Source: Paenibacillus mendelii (lineage in GTDB: Bacteria > Bacillota > Bacilli > Paenibacillales > Paenibacillaceae). From it: 64,000 bases of DNA. Of the stretch, positions 60,654-64,000 are shown in pieces. The notes under the pieces were generated by a model. The model did no database searches. It had not been told where the DNA came from and saw only the letters and a list, made by a program, of their open reading frames with translations. The DNA lies in the NCBI RefSeq assembly GCF_024498075.1, contig NZ_JANHOF010000001.1:806001-870000 (forward strand), given 5' to 3'. Positions within the stretch are counted from its first letter, which is position 1. Every line of letters starts with the position of its first letter. A program made the translations under genes and the position numbers.

Positions 60654-61252
60654 TCGTTATTCAGCCGGAAGGAATGCGCCTTCAAATCAAGGGGGAAGCC
60701 CGCCACAACCAAATAAGCTTCTCCGCAAACGGCAGCCAGCTTACGGTTCATTCTGCCGGCAGCATCCCGGAAACGGCGGCCAAGCGCGTAGGCGGGCACA
60801 ATGCCGCTGCCTACTTCATTGGTTACCAGCAGCAGCGGACCACGGTATGAGATTACTGCCGTGATGAATTCATCGATGACATCCTCAACAGACCGATCGT
60901 CCTGCGGCACCTGCAGGACGCCGTCTTCTTCCCACGGCTCAACACGCAGCATCCAATTGGTTAACCACAGCGTCAGACAATCCACGACTACGGCGGGCCG
61001 CTTCAATTCTTCATAGCCTGCCGCATCAAGCTCTCCCAAGCTTCGGGCAAGGTCATAAGGTTCTTCAATCGTCCGCCACGGGAAACCAGCGGCTTGCCTC
61101 GTTTGACGATGCTGCTCCACGCGCTGGGCCATCTCCTCGTCCCTGATCTGGGAAGTAGCGATATAGATGCCGCATTCGGACAGCTGCATCGCATATCGTT
61201 CGGCAAAGTCACTCTTGCCGCTTCGAGCCCCGCCCGTAATAAATACCGCCAT
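60650..61252 (-). CDS. cobU: Adenosylcobinamide kinase/guanylyltransferase CobU
   Basis: A 200-residue bifunctional enzyme that phosphorylates adenosylcobinamide and then activates it with GTP. The P-loop is GGARSGKS; LTLWLTNW and VTNEVGSGIVP follow. It lies 82 bases after cobT, a larger gap than elsewhere in the operon. Confidence 0.94.
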   Translation of the reverse strand: MAVFITGGARSGKSDFAERYAMQLSECGIYIATSQIRDEEMAQRVEQHRQTRQAAGFPWRTIEEPYDLARSLGELDAAGYEELKRPAVVVDCLTLWLTNWMLRVEPWEEDGVLQVPQDDRSVEDVIDEFITAVISYRGPLLLVTNEVGSGIVPAYALGRRFRDAAGRMNRKLAAVCGEAYLVVAGFPLDLKAHSFRLNNE

Positions 61253-61334
61253 TAGGCAATCCTCCTATTCAATGGTAGCTAGAGCCTTCGCAACGGCTTC
61301 CTTTGGCCCATATTCACTCGTCCTGCAGCCAATC

Positions 61335-62390
61335 CTATCCTTGCGAGACACCAGCACTTTCAAAGGTCGCCATCTCGCGCATGATCAGCAGCGCGGCGTC
61401 TACAAAGTGAAAGCATAATACCGCGCCTGTGCCTTCGCCAAGACGCATATCCATATGTATAATGGGCGATAATCCCACTGCTTGGAGCAGCTGACCATGA
61501 CCCTGCTCATGTGATAGATGTGAGCCAAGCATGTAAGGCACTGATCGCGGCGTAATCTTCGAGGCAACCAAAGCAGCAGCGCTTGAAATAAATCCGTCTA
61601 CGATAACCGGACAACGAAGCGCGGCCGCACCCAGAATTACGCCGACGAGCCCGGCAATTTCGAGCCCGCCCACTTTGGCAAGCGTATCGATCGCATCGGC
61701 TGAATCCGGACGGTTCCGATCGATTGCCCGATTCACGACATTGATTTTATGCTGGCGGCGTGCTTCATCGATACCGGTTCCCAGCCCAACCGCCTCTTCG
61801 ATCGGCATGTTTGCCAGTACGGCGCACAGCGCGGCGCTAGCCGTCGTGTTTCCGATTCCCATCTCTCCGGTTGCGAACATCCGGTAACCCTGGTTGTAGA
61901 GCTCCTCTACCGTGTCGATACCCGCAATAATGGCCGCGACCGCTTCCTCTTTCTTCATTGCTGATTCCCGCGTCATATTCGCCGTTCCATACCGCACCTT
62001 GCGCCCGAGCAGCTTCGAATGCGAGAGATCGGCATTCACTCCGACGTCGACGCAAAACACATCGGCATTCGCCTGACGGGCGAGCACATTGACCGCAGCT
62101 CCGCCTGACAGAAAATTGTAAACCATCTGCGGGGTAACCTCGGAAGGAAATGCGCTTACTCCTTCCTCACATACGCCATGATCACCGGCCATAACGATTA
62201 CCGCACGGGTAGATAGATCAGGTGTCAGTTCTCCGGTAATCCCGGCTGCCTGGCGCGCAATGTCTTCTAACTTCCCAAGACTTCCGGGAGGCTTGGTCAG
62301 ATTATTCAAATGGCGCTCCGCTGCCTCGATAGCCTCGCGATCAGGCAGAAGAATACGGTCTATCGTTGCCGTCAGCTTCTGATCGTTCAT
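61335..62390 (-). CDS. cobT: Nicotinate-nucleotide-dimethylbenzimidazole phosphoribosyltransferase CobT
   Basis: A 351-residue enzyme that activates the lower ligand base to alpha-ribazole phosphate. It has TKPPGSLGKLED at the start, GEMGIGNTT in the middle and the catalytic glutamate in DMRLGEGTGAVL. It follows the ABC ATPase by seven bases. Confidence 0.95.
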   Translation of the reverse strand: MNDQKLTATIDRILLPDREAIEAAERHLNNLTKPPGSLGKLEDIARQAAGITGELTPDLSTRAVIVMAGDHGVCEEGVSAFPSEVTPQMVYNFLSGGAAVNVLARQANADVFCVDVGVNADLSHSKLLGRKVRYGTANMTRESAMKKEEAVAAIIAGIDTVEELYNQGYRMFATGEMGIGNTTASAALCAVLANMPIEEAVGLGTGIDEARRQHKINVVNRAIDRNRPDSADAIDTLAKVGGLEIAGLVGVILGAAALRCPVIVDGFISSAAALVASKITPRSVPYMLGSHLSHEQGHGQLLQAVGLSPIIHMDMRLGEGTGAVLCFHFVDAALLIMREMATFESAGVSQG

Positions 62391-62397
62391 CCTTGTT

Positions 62398-63201
62398 TCA
62401 TCCTCTCGTTTCTACTGCTCCGCTCTCTGCAGACGGCTGCAGCAGCAGCTGCGGCACACCTGTGACCGGATGCGGCACGACAACCGCCCTCGTTCCATAT
62501 ACGCGATCGATTAACTCAGTTTCGATAATCTCCGCTGGGGCTCCGAACGCAACAAGCCGCCCTTCATGCAGGACCAGAAGCTTGTCGCAATAGTGCGCGG
62601 CCAAATTCAAATCGTGCAGCACCGCGACAACCGTGAGCCTCTCCTCCTGCTGCCAGCGTTTGACCGTATCCAGCAATCCCACCTGATACCCGATATCCAA
62701 GAAGGTTGTCGGCTCGTCGAGCAGGAGTAATCTGGGCTCTTGGACCATGACCTTAGCTAGCGCGACGCGCTGCCTCTCGCCGCCGCTGAGCCGGTCGATC
62801 TTCCGCTCCGCAAGATGAAGAAGCCCCATCTGCTCAAGTGCCCGGTCGATCAAGGGTCCCGTATCCCGCTTCTCTTCGCCCAGCCAGTTTTGGAACGGGT
62901 ACCGACCCAGCGACAGCACCTCTTGCACCGTGAAGTTCGCCGGGTCGAGACCACCCTGCTGCAGTACCGCAACCCATCTGGCCAGCTCCTTCCGGCCATA
63001 TGCCGATGCCGCTTTTCCTTCCAGGGTTAACTCGCCGGAAGTCGGCGCATCCACACCCGACATGAGACGAAGCAGCGTCGATTTACCAGCCCCATTCGGT
63101 CCGATAATTCCATACATCCCGCCATGCTCCATCGTAAAGGTTAACGCATCGAGAATAAGATTGCCGTCGATCGTTCTAGTCAACTCACGCGCTTCAATCA
63201 T
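62398..63201 (-). CDS. Cobamide-type ABC transporter ATPase (BtuD/FecE)
   Basis: A 268-residue ATPase: Walker A GPNGAGKST, signature LSGGERQR, Walker B LLLDEPTTFLD, VLHDLNLA switch. The ATG at 63201 overlaps the permease stop (ATGA) and follows AAGGAGG; the frame to 63333 is not used. Its place before cobT suggests corrinoid import rather than iron. Confidence 0.92.
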   Translation of the reverse strand: MIEARELTRTIDGNLILDALTFTMEHGGMYGIIGPNGAGKSTLLRLMSGVDAPTSGELTLEGKAASAYGRKELARWVAVLQQGGLDPANFTVQEVLSLGRYPFQNWLGEEKRDTGPLIDRALEQMGLLHLAERKIDRLSGGERQRVALAKVMVQEPRLLLLDEPTTFLDIGYQVGLLDTVKRWQQEERLTVVAVLHDLNLAAHYCDKLLVLHEGRLVAFGAPAEIIETELIDRVYGTRAVVVPHPVTGVPQLLLQPSAESGAVETRG

Positions 63202-64000
63202 ATCGCGCCTCCTTGCTTTGTCTTCCGCCGATATAATAAATACGCGAAGAACGGCGCCCCGATTAAGGCGGTTACGACGCCCAGCGGAATTTCCTTTGGA
63301 CTTAACGCCGTTCTCGCCAGCGTATCCGCCCATACCAAGTAGATGCTCCCGCCGATTGCCGAGAGGGGAACGATCAGACGGTAATCTGACCCGACAAGCA
63401 GTCGCACTAGATGCGGGACGACGAGTCCGACGAATCCGACCACACCGGTCATCGATACGGCCACTGCCGTTAACAGCGTCGAGGTCAGGAGTACGATCAG
63501 CTTGGTACGCTCCACCTGGACGCCCAGATGCGCCGCATGCCTCTCGCCGAATACGAACAGGTTAAGCGGCTGTGCGAAGCGGATCAGGACAGGAAACCCC
63601 ACAATCAGAAAAGGCAGCACAACCTTCACATGCTCCCACCCGCGGCCGCTTATGCTGCCCATCAGCCAAAACATAATTTCATTCACCACGCTGGAGGACA
63701 TGGAAACCATAAAGGAAACAAAGGCCCCCAGAAAAGCTTGCACGATGACGCCCGACAGAATGAGCGTCTCCACATTCATCGCTCCCCGGGCACGGGCGAG
63801 CGCAAATACGACTATGAGGGTAATCATGCCGGTACCGAAAGCGACGACCGGTATCGTCCATATGCCAACGATGGTTTGATAACCGAACAGAATGAGAAAA
63901 GCGGCACCGACTGAACAGCCCGATGCCACGCCGAGCGTGAACGGATCGGCGAGCGGATTCCGCAGCACCCCTTGGAAGCCTGCTCCTGCGAGCGATAAGC
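63198..64000 (-). CDS. BtuC/FecCD-type permease (5' partial)
   Basis: A permease cut by the right edge; the frame stays open to the end and the first visible codons read LSLAGAGFQGVLRNPLADPFTLGVASG, the family hallmark, so about 70-80 N-terminal residues lie outside. It would import corrinoids with the adjacent ATPase. A binding protein and a cobalamin riboswitch would be expected just beyond the edge. Confidence 0.9.
   Translation of the reverse strand, partial: LSLAGAGFQGVLRNPLADPFTLGVASGCSVGAAFLILFGYQTIVGIWTIPVVAFGTGMITLIVVFALARARGAMNVETLILSGVIVQAFLGAFVSFMVSMSSSVVNEIMFWLMGSISGRGWEHVKVVLPFLIVGFPVLIRFAQPLNLFVFGERHAAHLGVQVERTKLIVLLTSTLLTAVAVSMTGVVGFVGLVVPHLVRLLVGSDYRLIVPLSAIGGSIYLVWADTLARTALSPKEIPLGVVTALIGAPFFAYLLYRRKTKQGGAI

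Overview
The window looks like a chromosomal segment of an aerobic, endospore-forming Firmicute of the Paenibacillaceae (Paenibacillus/Cohnella-like). The evidence is a Ger(A)-type spore germination operon, many Lpl/Yes-type sugar ABC genes with large AraC regulators, a YdjO-type cold-inducible protein next to a Csp gene, DUF4173, Lin0512 and EcsC family proteins, strong AGGAGG ribosome binding sites with frequent TTG/GTG starts, and a base composition near 50-55% GC by eye. No prophage, insertion sequence or CRISPR array was seen. Both window edges cut genes: a MATE exporter at the left and a vitamin B12-type permease at the right.

Layout. 1-2.0 kb: MATE exporter and a convergent sugar isomerase. 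2.1-7.3 kb: a reactive-sulfur detoxification locus of the CstR type, with a CstR-like persulfide sensor, rhodanese, DUF302, DsrE-like and TauE/SafE proteins in one half, and a TusA-rhodanese fusion, a rhodanese-persulfide dioxygenase fusion and TusA in the other. Two near-identical operator palindromes tie the halves together. 7.4-17.9 kb: an oligosaccharide uptake locus with two LplB/LplC-type permeases, two paralogous binding proteins, two AraC regulators and a GH29 alpha-L-fucosidase. 17.9-30.8 kb: mixed housekeeping and regulatory genes (DUF4173, SgrR-like, ydjO-csp, HAD, small phosphatase, PhyH dioxygenase with a divergent AraC gene, HelD, and a LysR-FAD oxidase-half MFS operon). An apparent free-standing RNA transcription unit lies at 27.6 kb. 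30.9-36.1 kb: threonine synthase and the germination operon. 36.1-41.2 kb: an ABC exporter with a small unknown partner under a perfect inverted repeat, an amidohydrolase behind a MerR-type promoter, and an AhpD-like protein. 41.3-45.5 kb: a Fur-controlled heme or iron-siderophore uptake operon ending in an unusual ankyrin-IsdG fusion. 45.8-53.7 kb: Lin0512, DUF3900, EcsC, a second HelD, DUF1294 and HrpB. 53.9-55.3 kb: a lone tRNA-Asp(GUC), three tandem 66-bp repeats, and glutamyl-Q tRNA(Asp) synthetase, whose substrate is that tRNA. 55.3-64 kb: a cobamide salvage and nucleotide-loop operon (cbiZ, cbiP/cobQ, cobD, cobS, cbiB, cobU, cobT) with a BtuCD-type transporter.

Most notable: a roughly 60-nt element occurs three times in tandem before gluQ and once, in the same orientation and at the same distance from the ribosome binding site, before the cstR-like gene 51 kb away. 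Several differences between copies keep the predicted base pairs, which suggests a dispersed leader RNA element. Other points are the tRNA-Asp/GluQ-RS adjacency, the orphan RNA unit, and the ankyrin-IsdG fusion with a histidine-rich insert and an intact Asn-Trp-His triad.
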